Shown: positions 1 to 8,706 of the stretch, in pieces
How the letters are laid out: each line of letters begins with the position of its first letter
Position numbering within the stretch: position 1 is the first letter of the stretch
From: Chloroflexota bacterium
GTDB taxonomy: Bacteria > Chloroflexota > Anaerolineae > Aggregatilineales > Phototrophicaceae
Reading direction: 5' to 3'
Assembly (NCBI GenBank): GCA_026709625.1
Contig: JAPOSR010000007.1
Coordinates: 21,252-85,251 of the forward strand
DNA length: 64,000 nucleotides
Notes under the pieces: generated by a model
What the model was told of the DNA's origin: nothing
Database searches by the model: none
Seen by the model: only the letters and a program-made list of their open reading frames with translations
Made by a program: the position numbers and the translations under genes

Positions 1-1308
1 ATTGTGAGTTACGAGCGCATCTGTGTGAACTCTGATACCGTAATTGCTTTGAGGTACACGTCCTATGCATTTGGTAACTTCATATTCAATACCGTTTACT
101 GTTGCAAGATAAACTGGGGTATGTATTGCCGGGACCCATGGAAACGAATCAAATCGGCTGTCCTCTGACTGCCAAACTCCCAATTTGCGAGCCGCAATGG
201 TTATGAAACCATGACGGTTGGATTCCTCCAACAACTCACTCTTCGTAATGCCATTTGTAATCTGGTATAGAACAGGGGTAGCATTTATCTCAATGCTGAG
301 CATTTGCCCTTCTGAGAGCTTCTGGCTGTCGCGATATAGCTCAATTCTGACTGAGTTGATATCACTACCTTCAATCACACTGCCTATAAACGAAGAGCGA
401 TTCTTCCACAATTTGTGCTCTAGCATATGGGATTTAGATATCTGATTCTCAGAACACGCAATCGCACTGTTTTCCAAAATCCAAATGCCTTCGAAATCGC
501 GTTTCCGTACATTCTCCTCAAATACAACAACTCGCAGCCAAATCTTATCAGAGAGACGATACTGATCAAAGACTATCCCCAATTGAGCGATATCGTTTTC
601 TTTTGGTATCAAAATCAGGCTTTCGATCTGCGGAATGAGGTTTGCCTGAACATGGATACCTACAATACCGGGCTCTCGGCGAAACTTAACTTCTCCAATT
701 ATCCGCGGATCGCTAGCACCATCTTTCCAAAATAGTCCGACGTCCCTAAGCAGGTTAAACCCTCTTTGAAGTGGTTGGCCGTACACAATGATCACCCAAA
801 CCAGAGTCAGAGCAAGCTTGTCTTGAGACACATAGTCTTGGAAGGTAAACAGCGAAAGTACAAACACACCTGTAAAAAGTGCTTTAGGAGCACCAATATG
901 TCGTGCTAGCATAGTGCAGAAGCCAGCCAACCGTTTCAGCCAATGTACATGCGAATCCTTAAAGACAATAGAGCAATAGGATACTGCAAGAACAATCAAG
1001 GAAGCAGCCCCTAGGAAGTACCATAGTGCAATCGACTGATTCGCAAGTTGTGAACTGTGAAAATCAGGAGCAGACAGCAGCGAAACGATAACAGCAATTG
1101 CTGTAATGGAATTAGTTAAGGCGTCTTTTGGTGCTGTAAAGTATGGTTGTGTAATGAACTCGCTCAGAAATAGTGCCAAAGATGCAGACCAAAACCACAT
1201 ACCAGTAGGAACTACTTCTCCAAACAACACAGAATTTAGGATTACAAGTATGGTCATGTACAGAATAAAGAATACTGCACGACCCGCTTGGGAGAAACCC
1301 TTTGTCAT
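1..1308 (-). CDS. Membrane-anchored HerA/DUF87-type ATPase, N-terminal part (runs off left edge)
   Basis: The minus strand is open from 1308 to base 1 with no stop, giving 436 codons; the gene continues beyond the window. The N-terminal ~190 residues hold about six hydrophobic segments (near residues 11-29, 36-53, 65-82, 93-115, 145-162, 170-186). A soluble region follows and ends with a block reading PVLYQITNGITKSELLEES, then IGRVPQSNYGIRV and LVTHN. From memory of the family, this is the barrel-like segment just before the Walker A motif of DUF87/HerA-type ATPases, so the ATPase core should lie just past the edge. The ATG at 1308 has GAGG 11 bases upstream; a TTG at 1344 would overlap the methyltransferase stop. 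The base composition is AT-richer than in most of the window. It follows the EcoRI-type methyltransferase on the same strand, which suggests a defence role. The open frame is certain; the family call is good but partial. Confidence 0.72.
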   Translation of the reverse strand, partial: MTKGFSQAGRAVFFILYMTILVILNSVLFGEVVPTGMWFWSASLALFLSEFITQPYFTAPKDALTNSITAIAVIVSLLSAPDFHSSQLANQSIALWYFLGAASLIVLAVSYCSIVFKDSHVHWLKRLAGFCTMLARHIGAPKALFTGVFVLSLFTFQDYVSQDKLALTLVWVIIVYGQPLQRGFNLLRDVGLFWKDGASDPRIIGEVKFRREPGIVGIHVQANLIPQIESLILIPKENDIAQLGIVFDQYRLSDKIWLRVVVFEENVRKRDFEGIWILENSAIACSENQISKSHMLEHKLWKNRSSFIGSVIEGSDINSVRIELYRDSQKLSEGQMLSIEINATPVLYQITNGITKSELLEESNRHGFITIAARKLGVWQSEDSRFDSFPWVPAIHTPVYLATVNGIEYEVTKCIGRVPQSNYGIRVHTDALVTHN

Positions 1309-1330
1309 TTCGTTGATTGCCTCATCAAAG

Positions 1331-2305
1331 TCATTTACGCTCAATTATAATTCTGAAATAAGGTGTTTTTCCATTGACAGCTAAATCTTTTCCATCATCT
1401 CCCTTTCTAAACTGTATTATCTCAAACTGGTCGGGATTATATTTATCCAAAAATGTGATTGGCACGCCCATCGCGCCATCCCAATCTGCTGGAATATCTG
1501 CAACCTTAGATACCTCAATCGCATCATAATTGTCATAGGTAGGATATTCTTTCGGTGAATATGACCTGAATAAAATCAATTCTTCCTGCCTTTTCCTGTG
1601 CTCAAGGTTGGTGAACCACATACTCTGCGACCTGCCTTTCACGACCCCATCCACAATTTTGTAGGCGCTGCCCTCTTTCTTGGTCTCCTGCAATTCCTGC
1701 GCATAGTCTGCGGGCAAATCAAATAGCAAATCTCTGCTCATCGGAGTAACCCCAACCCACAACTTGTTTTCCTTTATCCATGGAAAAATCTCTTTGTAAG
1801 TTATGGCATTTTTGTTGCCGATAATCAGAAACTTCTTGTCGTACTCGATCAACTGCGCGACATACTCCCGAAACAACGAAAAGGGCGGGTTGGTAACCAC
1901 GATGTCGGCTTGCTTCAGAAGCTCAATACATTCCACGCTGCGGAAATCGCCATCGCCCTGCAGGTAGTGGATGCCGATGTCTTCGAGTAATGGGATGGCA
2001 GTCGCGTTTTCTGTGCCAGTGTATTCCAGCCAGATGGCTTTTTCTGCATCGTGCTGGCTGAACATATTCATCTGCTGATTCTGGTAGCAAGTCGTAATCA
2101 GTTTTTTGAGCCCCAGCACGCGAAAATTGTAAGCGAAGTAATGAAAGAAGTTGCTGACGCGCGGGTCGTCGCAGTTGCAGTAGATGACCTTCCCGCGAAA
2201 GTGGTCTGTGTAATGACGCAGTTCATTTTCAATATCGACAAGTTGCGTATAGAACTCGTCTTTCTTGTTGGACTTGGCTTTGTGCAGGTTGCGGTTTGCG
2301 GCCAT
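1331..2305 (-). CDS. EcoRI-family adenine-specific DNA methyltransferase
   Basis: This 324-residue protein matches the EcoRI-type adenine methylase family in its opening KSNKKDEFYTQLVDIENEL, the block YCNCDDPRVSNFF and the catalytic NPPF at residues 139-142 (VVTNPPFSLFREYV). It would transfer a methyl group from S-adenosylmethionine to adenine N6. The start is well supported by GAGGGG six bases before the ATG. No matching restriction endonuclease is visible here. The next gene on the same strand, 22 bases on, is the membrane HerA-like ATPase. The more AT-rich composition suggests acquisition together with that gene. The target sequence cannot be predicted, because family members vary outside the active site. 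Confidence 0.85.
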   Translation of the reverse strand: MAANRNLHKAKSNKKDEFYTQLVDIENELRHYTDHFRGKVIYCNCDDPRVSNFFHYFAYNFRVLGLKKLITTCYQNQQMNMFSQHDAEKAIWLEYTGTENATAIPLLEDIGIHYLQGDGDFRSVECIELLKQADIVVTNPPFSLFREYVAQLIEYDKKFLIIGNKNAITYKEIFPWIKENKLWVGVTPMSRDLLFDLPADYAQELQETKKEGSAYKIVDGVVKGRSQSMWFTNLEHRKRQEELILFRSYSPKEYPTYDNYDAIEVSKVADIPADWDGAMGVPITFLDKYNPDQFEIIQFRKGDDGKDLAVNGKTPYFRIIIERK

Positions 2306-2319
2306 GTTATCCCCTCTTC

Positions 2320-2340
2320 GGGCGAGTTACCGCCTCGCCC
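2320..2340 (-). terminator. Hairpin after the acyl-CoA dehydrogenase-like gene
   Basis: GGGCGAG (2320-2326) and CTCGCCC (2334-2340) form a perfect seven-base stem directly after the stop of the gene ending at 2341. There is no U tract, so it may be a palindromic-repeat remnant or mRNA 3' stabiliser rather than a true terminator. Confidence 0.35.
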
Positions 2341-3933
2341 CTACAAATTCCGCTCGCTCTGCGCTTCCCCCTGACTCTTCGGGGGGACCGAGGGGGGTTG
2401 AGCAATTGCCTGCGCTCGCGCATACAACCGCAGCAGAAATTCGTGCGGCTCCTCAGCGATTTGCAGCGGCTCTTGACGCAGATGCCCCAAAAACCCCGTC
2501 TCCAGCGCGCTTTCGCTGATGACCTGGTTGAACTGGTTGACGAAGGCGTTGTGCTGCATGACCACGGCGTTGAGGAAGTGCGGCTCGGCGGTCGCTTTCC
2601 ACAATTCGCAAGCCGCCAGCAGCGCCTCCATCCAGTGCAGCAGTGTGCCCAGCTTGTAGCGATGCTCGGGGTCGGTCAGCAGGTCGCGTTCGCCCAATTC
2701 TTCGCGCAGCTGGGTCATCGCGCCCACGAGCCGCTTTGCGTCCAGCGGCAGCGGCAGCGCCAGGTCTTCGATGTAGCGGGCATAATCGAAGAAGTCGGGA
2801 TTGCGCAGGCGGCGGCTGTTGGCGTGGATTTGGTCGCCCGAGCGCGCTGTGGCGAGGCCATTGCGCAGCAAATCCAGGCGTCCCTCGACATCGGCGCGGC
2901 GGCTGGCGCCCAGATAACGGCGGGCATGCTTGGCGGTCATCAGCGTGTTGATGGTGTAATGCCCGTCAAAGACCGGCAGCACAAAAGAATCGATGGCGTT
3001 GCGTCCGATGACCGACTCGGCGAGGAAGCCTTTGCTGCCGACCACCAGCAGATTCTGCCCCATCAGCTCGTTGGCGCGCAGCAGCAGCCACGACTTCAGC
3101 ATCACGCCGTGAAATTGCAAGAAGCTGTCGGCGCTGAAGGCCAGGGCGCGGTAATAGATGAAGTTGAGCACCGCCCCTTGCAGCGCCAGGTTGTACAGTT
3201 GCCGCAGCACATTGCTGAAATTGATGGGATGTTCGTTGAAGATGCGCTTCTTTGACAAATGATCGATGCTGGCGGGGATGGCTTCGTTCAGCAGTTTGAT
3301 GCCCACATAAGCGCATTGATATTTGCTGGGCATGGCCATGCGCTGCAAGATCTGCAAACCATGCCCCAGCTTGCCCAGCAGGCGGCCCGGGCCATCGATG
3401 TCGAAGCTCGTCAGCACCATGCGGCTGAGCACATGCGTCTCGAGGCGCTGCCAGTTTTTGCAGCTGCTCTGGGGCACGAGGAAGATAGACAGCGAGCGTG
3501 GACCGCTGCTGGCGGGGTCGGTCTTGGCGACGATGGTGTGATAATCGGCGTGATAAGAATTGTTGATCAGCCACTTGCGCCCGGTGATGTGATACTCGGC
3601 GCAGTCCGGGTCGTCAGAGAGCGGCTTGGCGGTTGTGCGCGCCGACAGCAAGTCGCTGCCGATATCTTCTTCGGTCCAGCCCAGGGTGAAGAGACTGTCT
3701 TTGAGCTCTTCGGCGATCTCGTCTTCGCCCGCGGCGATGATGGTCATCCAAGCGAGCATGCTGGCACCGGCCGCGATCATCAGGTCGGGTTCGTCGCCAT
3801 AGAGCTCCGTGCCGACTTGCAGCGATTTGTGCATGTTGAAATCGGGCAGCAGCGCATCGTAGAGGTGGCGGATCGACCCCCGCAGGTGGTCAAAGTCGAC
3901 GATGTTGCCGAAATCAGGATCGGTGATAAACAT
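2341..3933 (-). CDS. Acyl-CoA dehydrogenase-like flavoprotein, atypical architecture
   Basis: This 530-residue protein has the acyl-CoA dehydrogenase signature FTLGWTEEDIGSDLLSARTT followed by GRKWLINNSYHADYHTIVAKTD and SIFLVP, the FAD and substrate-binding middle domain of the family. The TE..GSD motif begins near residue 90, so the N-terminal helical domain is shorter than usual. The C-terminal part is longer than in the common ~380-residue enzymes, as in very-long-chain or fused forms. The last residues (PPSVPPKSQGEAQ) are encoded by a GC-rich palindromic repeat and are probably not ancestral. It lies 90 bases downstream of the sulfatase on the same strand. Substrate unknown; the redox partner is not in the window. 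Confidence 0.7.
   Translation of the reverse strand: MFITDPDFGNIVDFDHLRGSIRHLYDALLPDFNMHKSLQVGTELYGDEPDLMIAAGASMLAWMTIIAAGEDEIAEELKDSLFTLGWTEEDIGSDLLSARTTAKPLSDDPDCAEYHITGRKWLINNSYHADYHTIVAKTDPASSGPRSLSIFLVPQSSCKNWQRLETHVLSRMVLTSFDIDGPGRLLGKLGHGLQILQRMAMPSKYQCAYVGIKLLNEAIPASIDHLSKKRIFNEHPINFSNVLRQLYNLALQGAVLNFIYYRALAFSADSFLQFHGVMLKSWLLLRANELMGQNLLVVGSKGFLAESVIGRNAIDSFVLPVFDGHYTINTLMTAKHARRYLGASRRADVEGRLDLLRNGLATARSGDQIHANSRRLRNPDFFDYARYIEDLALPLPLDAKRLVGAMTQLREELGERDLLTDPEHRYKLGTLLHWMEALLAACELWKATAEPHFLNAVVMQHNAFVNQFNQVISESALETGFLGHLRQEPLQIAEEPHEFLLRLYARAQAIAQPPSVPPKSQGEAQSERNL
2364..2398. repeat. GC-rich palindromic repeat, copy 1 (encodes a protein tail)
   Basis: CTTCCCCC, a short loop, then GGGGGGACCGAGGGGGGT. 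It is nearly the same as the copy at 9789-9822. It sits in frame at the end of the acyl-CoA dehydrogenase-like gene and encodes the tail PPSVPPKSQG. Confidence 0.6.
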
Positions 3934-4023
3934 GCGGGCGCGTCCAAGTCATTCGCCGTGGCAATAGCCGCGTCAGTATAGGCGCAAAGCCGCGCGCCTT
4001 CAAGACCCGCGGCCGCCCTGCCC

Positions 4024-5487
4024 CTAGCGCACGTCGGTCTCGCGCGGGACGACATCGCAGGTTTCTTGATACCAAGTCAGCAGGCGGTCGCGCAGCTGCG
4101 CCAGCACGGTCGCATAGGCTGGATTGTCGATAAGGTTGCGCAGCTCGCCCGGGTCGGCGCGCAGGTCATAGAGTTCATCTTGTTCATAGAGGCGGCGCAC
4201 ATATTTGTGCGTTTGCGTGCGGCACATTGCGGCTTTGCTGTGCGACCCGCTTTCGCTTTTTTGCATCTGGGCGCGGGGCCAATACAACACGTTGGGGTCA
4301 TCATAAGCCGGGCTTTCTTTTTCTTTGGCTTGTTCTTCACCATAGAGTCGTCCGCCTTCGCAGAAGACGGCATCGCGGCCTTCGCTCTCGTCAGCGGCGA
4401 CCAGCCCCGCCAGCGAAATCCCAAAGTGGTCATAGCCAGGCTCGATGCTCGCCCAGTCGTAGGCGGTGGCGGTGAAATCAATCAACTCCACCAACTGGTC
4501 GCGGATGCCTGGCTGGACAGGCGCATGGGCAGGCGGCTTGACGATGAGCGGCACGCGCGTCAGGCAATCTTCGAATGTGTTCTGCGTCTTTTCGACCAAG
4601 CCATAATCACCGGTGAAATCGCCATGGTCGCTGAAGAAGAAGATAGCGCTGTCGTCATAGAGTTCGCTCTCTTTCAAAGCGGCGACCAGCTTGCCAAATT
4701 GAGCATCGACGCGCGCGCACATGCCATAGTAGGTGGCGCGCAGCTCGGTGAGGCGCTCTTCGCTCCAGCCTTGCATGCCCTGTCGCGCATAGATGCCGCG
4801 CAGCAGCGCCGGCTTTTTGTCCCAGTCGGGCGTGGGCAGTCGCGCCGGGAGCGCCTTGCGGTTGATCTGGCTGAACCAGGGATCTTCGACCCCATAGGGC
4901 GGGTGCGGATAGCCGATGGGCAGGTAGATGCACAGCGGCTGGTCGGGCGGGGCGTTGCGGATCTGTTGGCAAGCGCCATCCACCATCGCCCAGTCGTTGT
5001 CATAATACACTTCGTCATCGCCAGTGGCGAGCTTGCCCGCGAAGAACGAGTAATAATTGTCGCCCGCGGGGTCGCCACGCCAATCATCGGCGCTGTGCAG
5101 GTTGGGTCGCAGCGGACGGACTGCCTCGTACTTGACATCGCAATAGGCATCAAAGCCGTTTTGCCGCGGCACGAGGTCGTTTTTGCCGCCCCACCACACG
5201 AAGTAGCCGGCATCTTTGAGTTTTTTGAGCAAGACGGGTTCATCGGGACGCAGCATATGAAACATGGTGCGATGCCCGCGCACATGCGGATACCAGCCGG
5301 TCATGAATGAGCAGCGGCTGGGCGTGCAGACGGGGTTCTGGCAAAACGCATGGCGAAAGGAGACGGCATCAGATTCGATGATGCGGTCGAGGTTGGGCGT
5401 GACAGCGGCGGGATTGCCCAGATGCCCCATGACATCGCCTCGCCATTGATCGGGGTTGAAGATGATGATGTGTGCTTGCTTGGGCAC
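4024..5487 (-). CDS. Type I sulfatase (Cys-type)
   Basis: This 487-residue member of the alkaline phosphatase/sulfatase superfamily would hydrolyse a sulfate ester. The formylglycine site is C54-T-P-S-R58 within NPVCTPSRCSFMTGWYPH; conversion of the cysteine needs a formylglycine-generating enzyme, which is not in the window. The N-terminal metal ligands lie in FNPDQWRGD and the later metal motif is FFFSDHGDFTGDYG. There is no signal peptide, so it should be cytoplasmic and act on imported substrate. The C-terminal region ELYDLRADPGELRNL is the usual sulfatase closing motif. A second sulfatase (17818-19239) is only distantly similar. Substrate unknown. Confidence 0.88.
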   Translation of the reverse strand: MPKQAHIIIFNPDQWRGDVMGHLGNPAAVTPNLDRIIESDAVSFRHAFCQNPVCTPSRCSFMTGWYPHVRGHRTMFHMLRPDEPVLLKKLKDAGYFVWWGGKNDLVPRQNGFDAYCDVKYEAVRPLRPNLHSADDWRGDPAGDNYYSFFAGKLATGDDEVYYDNDWAMVDGACQQIRNAPPDQPLCIYLPIGYPHPPYGVEDPWFSQINRKALPARLPTPDWDKKPALLRGIYARQGMQGWSEERLTELRATYYGMCARVDAQFGKLVAALKESELYDDSAIFFFSDHGDFTGDYGLVEKTQNTFEDCLTRVPLIVKPPAHAPVQPGIRDQLVELIDFTATAYDWASIEPGYDHFGISLAGLVAADESEGRDAVFCEGGRLYGEEQAKEKESPAYDDPNVLYWPRAQMQKSESGSHSKAAMCRTQTHKYVRRLYEQDELYDLRADPGELRNLIDNPAYATVLAQLRDRLLTWYQETCDVVPRETDVR

Positions 5488-5508
5488 AAAAGTCTCCCAT
5501 TCCGCGCG

Positions 5509-5913
5509 TTAGTCAATTGCCCAGTCTTCTATCGCAAGCTGTGGCACGCGACGGAAGTGACGGGTGTTGTGGGTTACCAGGATCAGATTTTGAGCCAAAG
5601 CGATTGCGGCAATTTGGGTGTCCACAGGATCTATTCTGATGCCTGCGTTCTTCAGGTATCCATCAATGTGTCCATAAACTCTTGCTCCGGCTTCGTCAAA
5701 CGGCAGAATCGAATAGCGCATGAAGAAAGCCGACTGTTTTGCATAAGTCAGCAAAGGCCGCTCTGATCTGGCAGCGCCTGAGAACATTTCCGCCATCGTA
5801 AGCGTGCTTATGGCGATCTCGGATGTGGGCACTAGATCCGCATTGCGCTTCACCTGTGGTGCGCGTCCATTTAGCAGGTATATGCAGATGTCGATATCTA
5901 ACAGGTAGATCAT
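5509..5913 (-). CDS. vapC: VapC-type PIN-domain ribonuclease toxin
   Basis: This 134-residue PIN domain starts YLLDIDICIYLLNGR (first acidic residue), has MAEMFSGA (conserved Glu) and PVDTQIAAIAL (later Asp), and ends LVTHNTRHFRRVPQLAIEDW, the typical VapC close. It would cleave RNA and inhibit translation when freed from its antitoxin. Its ATG overlaps the stop of the upstream small gene as ATGA, the usual arrangement of translationally coupled antitoxin-toxin pairs. The pair sits between a sulfatase and a DUF917 gene with no obvious link to either. Confidence 0.88.
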   Translation of the reverse strand: MIYLLDIDICIYLLNGRAPQVKRNADLVPTSEIAISTLTMAEMFSGAARSERPLLTYAKQSAFFMRYSILPFDEAGARVYGHIDGYLKNAGIRIDPVDTQIAAIALAQNLILVTHNTRHFRRVPQLAIEDWAID

Positions 5914-6218
5914 TCCAGGACTTCGTAAACCTCGCGGTTGCCGAATTCATCGCGCCGAAACCGCAAATTAGGCAAGCTGCCGAATGTGCTGCCGATATAC
6001 TCGTCCCATGAACTGTCTTTGTATTCTTGCTGCCTGATGTCATGTTGCAGAGCGCGGCTCAAGTAGTCCAAGAGTTGCGCCTTTTCTTCTAGCGTGAGCG
6101 TATGCATCGCGCGCACAACTTCCAAAAGTGCGCTATGCGGTCTCTCAGCAATATGGTAGCTTGCCTCATTTTCGATCACCTCTCGCATTGGATTCGACCT
6201 TTCCCTTTTCCTCATCAT
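5910..6218 (-). CDS. vapB: VapB-like antitoxin
   Basis: A 102-residue protein upstream of vapC and overlapping it by four bases (ATGA). It contains VVRAMHTLTLEEKAQLLDYL, a helical segment seen in antitoxins and small regulators paired with PIN toxins, and an acidic C-terminal half (SSWDEYIGSTFGSLPN) suited to bind the toxin. An internal ATG at residue 11 (MREVIENEA) is an alternative start. The call rests mainly on position and size; I recognise no specific DNA-binding fold with certainty. Confidence 0.7.
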   Translation of the reverse strand: MMRKRERSNPMREVIENEASYHIAERPHSALLEVVRAMHTLTLEEKAQLLDYLSRALQHDIRQQEYKDSSWDEYIGSTFGSLPNLRFRRDEFGNREVYEVLE

Positions 6219-6236
6219 ACAATCGCAGGTTGCCCC

Positions 6237-7349
6237 TTACAACAAATCGCCGGGCAGCGGGCAGAAGTCAGCATCGTAGCCAAAGGCGCGCGGACCAAGC
6301 ACCGCCAACGCTTCGGGCGTCTTCAACTCCTTGGGGGCGGGCATGCCCAGCGCCGCCACACGCAATCCATAGCGCAGCGATTCCGTGCCGATCGCCTCGC
6401 CATCATCCAGGCTTACAATCGTGATCAGATCGGGCACAGCGCACAGCACCTCATCGCCCAGCCGCGCGATAAGATATTCGTTTTGGAAGTCGATTTGCAG
6501 GACATCTCTTGGCTCTGCCATCGGAAGAGTCGGCGGGGCTGCGCTGTGGAAAGGCGCGATTTTCAGCCGACCGCGGGCGAACCCCTGCACAGTGCGCCGC
6601 TCGACATCGGTAATCTTGCCGATGAAGAGTATGCGTCCCTTGCAGAGCTTGGCGATGGTCCTGGCTGGTTCGATGCTGCGCGCGCGACAGTCCAGCACAT
6701 GGTCGCCGATGCGCTTCGCCAAACTGAGCGTGTCGCGGATGATGGCGCGCTTTAACGCTGCGCCGCTCATCACCGGCATCACCAGCGCGGCGCTGCCACC
6801 CATCTCGATAGTCAGGCTGCGGGCGAATTCTTCCGCCTGCTTTGCCGAGCCGATGCGCGGGAAGATCGCGATATTGCCGTGTGTGTCAGCCAGGGCAAAA
6901 GGACTCGGCGCGATGCCATCAATCATAAACGTGTCCATTTGCAGCTCGGGAAAGGCGCGCCCCATGCCATCGCCATCGACGGCGGGCAAACCCAGCTGCA
7001 GAGCGACCACCAGCGGGCCGAGCGCGTTGCCACCGCCGATTTCGCCAATGATGATGGCGTGCATAGGCTGGCGCAGGTGGGCTTCCAAAGCGCGGACGGC
7101 GCGCATGATCTCGCGCCCTTCTTGCAGCTTCTCGTTGCTGACTGTGGGCGCGCCCATGCCGCCAACCGCGCAGACCAACGCATCGTCGGGCACATCGTCG
7201 GCGCGCATGATCGGCAGAGGCCGTCCGCTATGGCGCAATTCATTGTCCAGGCGCAGACGGTTGAGGTAGGTGCTGCCGCCCCCGCCCGTGCCCAGGATGC
7301 CCGCGCCGATGGCGATGGCTTCGGTATCATTGAGGGTTACGGCATTCAT
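6237..7349 (-). CDS. DUF917 / S-methyl-thiohydantoin desulfurase-type protein (paralogue 1)
   Basis: A 370-residue DUF917 protein, a family now named after S-methyl thiohydantoin desulfurase in Pfam (from memory). Diagnostic blocks are GAGILGTGGGGSTYLNRL near the N-terminus, GGMGAPTVSNEKL, and PAVDGDGMGRAFPELQMDTF; FQNEYLIAR and VPDLITIVS mark the C-terminal domain. The ATG at 7349 gives the same short N-terminus as the paralogues, so an upstream in-frame TTG (7379) is rejected. It is more like the copy at 13995-15098 than the two 359-residue copies beside it. Last gene of the minus-strand DUF917/HyuA run; its role in heterocycle breakdown is inferred from family and context. Confidence 0.82.
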   Translation of the reverse strand: MNAVTLNDTEAIAIGAGILGTGGGGSTYLNRLRLDNELRHSGRPLPIMRADDVPDDALVCAVGGMGAPTVSNEKLQEGREIMRAVRALEAHLRQPMHAIIIGEIGGGNALGPLVVALQLGLPAVDGDGMGRAFPELQMDTFMIDGIAPSPFALADTHGNIAIFPRIGSAKQAEEFARSLTIEMGGSAALVMPVMSGAALKRAIIRDTLSLAKRIGDHVLDCRARSIEPARTIAKLCKGRILFIGKITDVERRTVQGFARGRLKIAPFHSAAPPTLPMAEPRDVLQIDFQNEYLIARLGDEVLCAVPDLITIVSLDDGEAIGTESLRYGLRVAALGMPAPKELKTPEALAVLGPRAFGYDADFCPLPGDLL

Positions 7350-7536
7350 GGACGCTCGCTGTGCATGGCTGTCGAGCAAATCTTAATCGAAAAGGCAAAA
7401 AGAGACGCAAAGGGCAGGACGCGCATGTTTGCGGAAGTTGCCGGAGCCTGCCTTGGCAAGACCGCCCAAGACAAATCAGCAATCAAGTCGCCTCACCCTT
7501 AGACCAGCCGCCGTGTCTCCGCGTTTCTGAGGCGAA

Positions 7537-8616
7537 TCATCCAAAGCGCTCCTCGACCGGCACATAATCGACATCGTAGCCAAAGTAGCGCGGGTGAGCC
7601 AGTTCCAGCGCGGCTGGTTCTCGCCATTGTGGCGCGCAGGGAAAGGCGATCACCGCCACGCGCATGCCATAACGCAGCGCCTCGGTGGTGATCGGCTCGC
7701 CTGTTTCGTTGTCCAGCACGGCGATCAGGTCGGGCACAGTGGCTGCGAAATCGCCGTCGATGCGCGCCGCCAGGTGTTCGTTTTGGAAGTCCAGCAGCAG
7801 CTCGCGCCCGGTGTATGCGCCTGTGCCTTGCATGGTGGCAGCGCCTTTGTTCCAGCCGCCTTCGATGCGCCGGTCGACATCGCTGATCTTGCCGCGAAAC
7901 AGCAAGAAACCGTCCACCGCCGCTCGCACCGCATCGACCGGATTGGCTTCGGCGCGGCGGGCATTGCGCACCGTCTTGCCAATGTCTTCCGCCAGCGTGA
8001 TCGTGCCGTGGATAGACGCTTCTTTCAACTGGCGCACAGTGGCGGAATACAGCGCGATCATGCCCTCCGCGCCCATGTGCACCACGCAGGAACGGGCGAA
8101 TGTTTCGACCCAGGCATTGCTCACTGTGTCCATCAGCAGCACATTGCCGCGTTCATCGGACATGGCGAAGGGGCTGGCGGTGATGCCGTGCGCGGTGAAC
8201 GTGGTCATTTGGATTTCGGGGAACGCGCGCCCCATGCCATCGCAATCGACCATGGGGATGCGCAGGCGAGCGGCGACATAAATAGGCATGACGGAGTTCA
8301 AGCCGCCCGCTTCGATGCTCATGGTGCCACGGGGCTGGCGACCCGAATACCTGCCCAGCGCTTGAAAGGCGCGGATCATGTCGTCGCCGGCGGGCAGTTT
8401 TTCCACGATGACGATAGGCGCGCCCATGCCAGCGGCTGGCACGATCAGGTCATCGTCGTCCAGTTCGTCCAGCGTGTACAGCTCGACGGGACCATACTGG
8501 CGGATGGCTTCGCGAGCCATGAGCTTGCCGACATAGGGATCGCCGCCGCCGCCCGTGCCCAGCACCGCAGCGCCCAAGGCGATGTCTTCGATATTTTCTT
8601 CATACAACAGCCGCAT
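7537..8616 (-). CDS. DUF917 / S-methyl-thiohydantoin desulfurase-type protein (paralogue 2)
   Basis: A 359-residue DUF917 protein with ALGAAVLGTGGGGDPYVGKL, GMGAPIVIVEKL, IEAGGLNSVMPIY and MVDCDGMGRAFPEIQMTTF. It is the same length as the next gene upstream (8707-9786) and shares long identical stretches with it (for example MSIEAGGLNSV and TPYFxGY-like ends closing in YVPVEER), so the two are tandem duplicates. AAAGGAG and GAGG precede the ATG. About 90 bases separate the two copies. Such proteins are commonly coupled to HyuA-type ATP-dependent hydantoinases, as here. Confidence 0.83.
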   Translation of the reverse strand: MRLLYEENIEDIALGAAVLGTGGGGDPYVGKLMAREAIRQYGPVELYTLDELDDDDLIVPAAGMGAPIVIVEKLPAGDDMIRAFQALGRYSGRQPRGTMSIEAGGLNSVMPIYVAARLRIPMVDCDGMGRAFPEIQMTTFTAHGITASPFAMSDERGNVLLMDTVSNAWVETFARSCVVHMGAEGMIALYSATVRQLKEASIHGTITLAEDIGKTVRNARRAEANPVDAVRAAVDGFLLFRGKISDVDRRIEGGWNKGAATMQGTGAYTGRELLLDFQNEHLAARIDGDFAATVPDLIAVLDNETGEPITTEALRYGMRVAVIAFPCAPQWREPAALELAHPRYFGYDVDYVPVEERFG

Positions 8617-8706
8617 GGCCTCTTCTCCTTTAAGCTCGCGCCTCGCCCGTCAACACGAAGCGAGCGATATGGCTTATCGCCCCTATGCCGATTTTTGGAT
8701 GGCGAA

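Noticed and set aside
218..735. Two small plus-strand frames at the left edge
   Set aside because: They are antisense to the continuous minus-strand membrane/HerA-like frame, which is better supported by family motifs.
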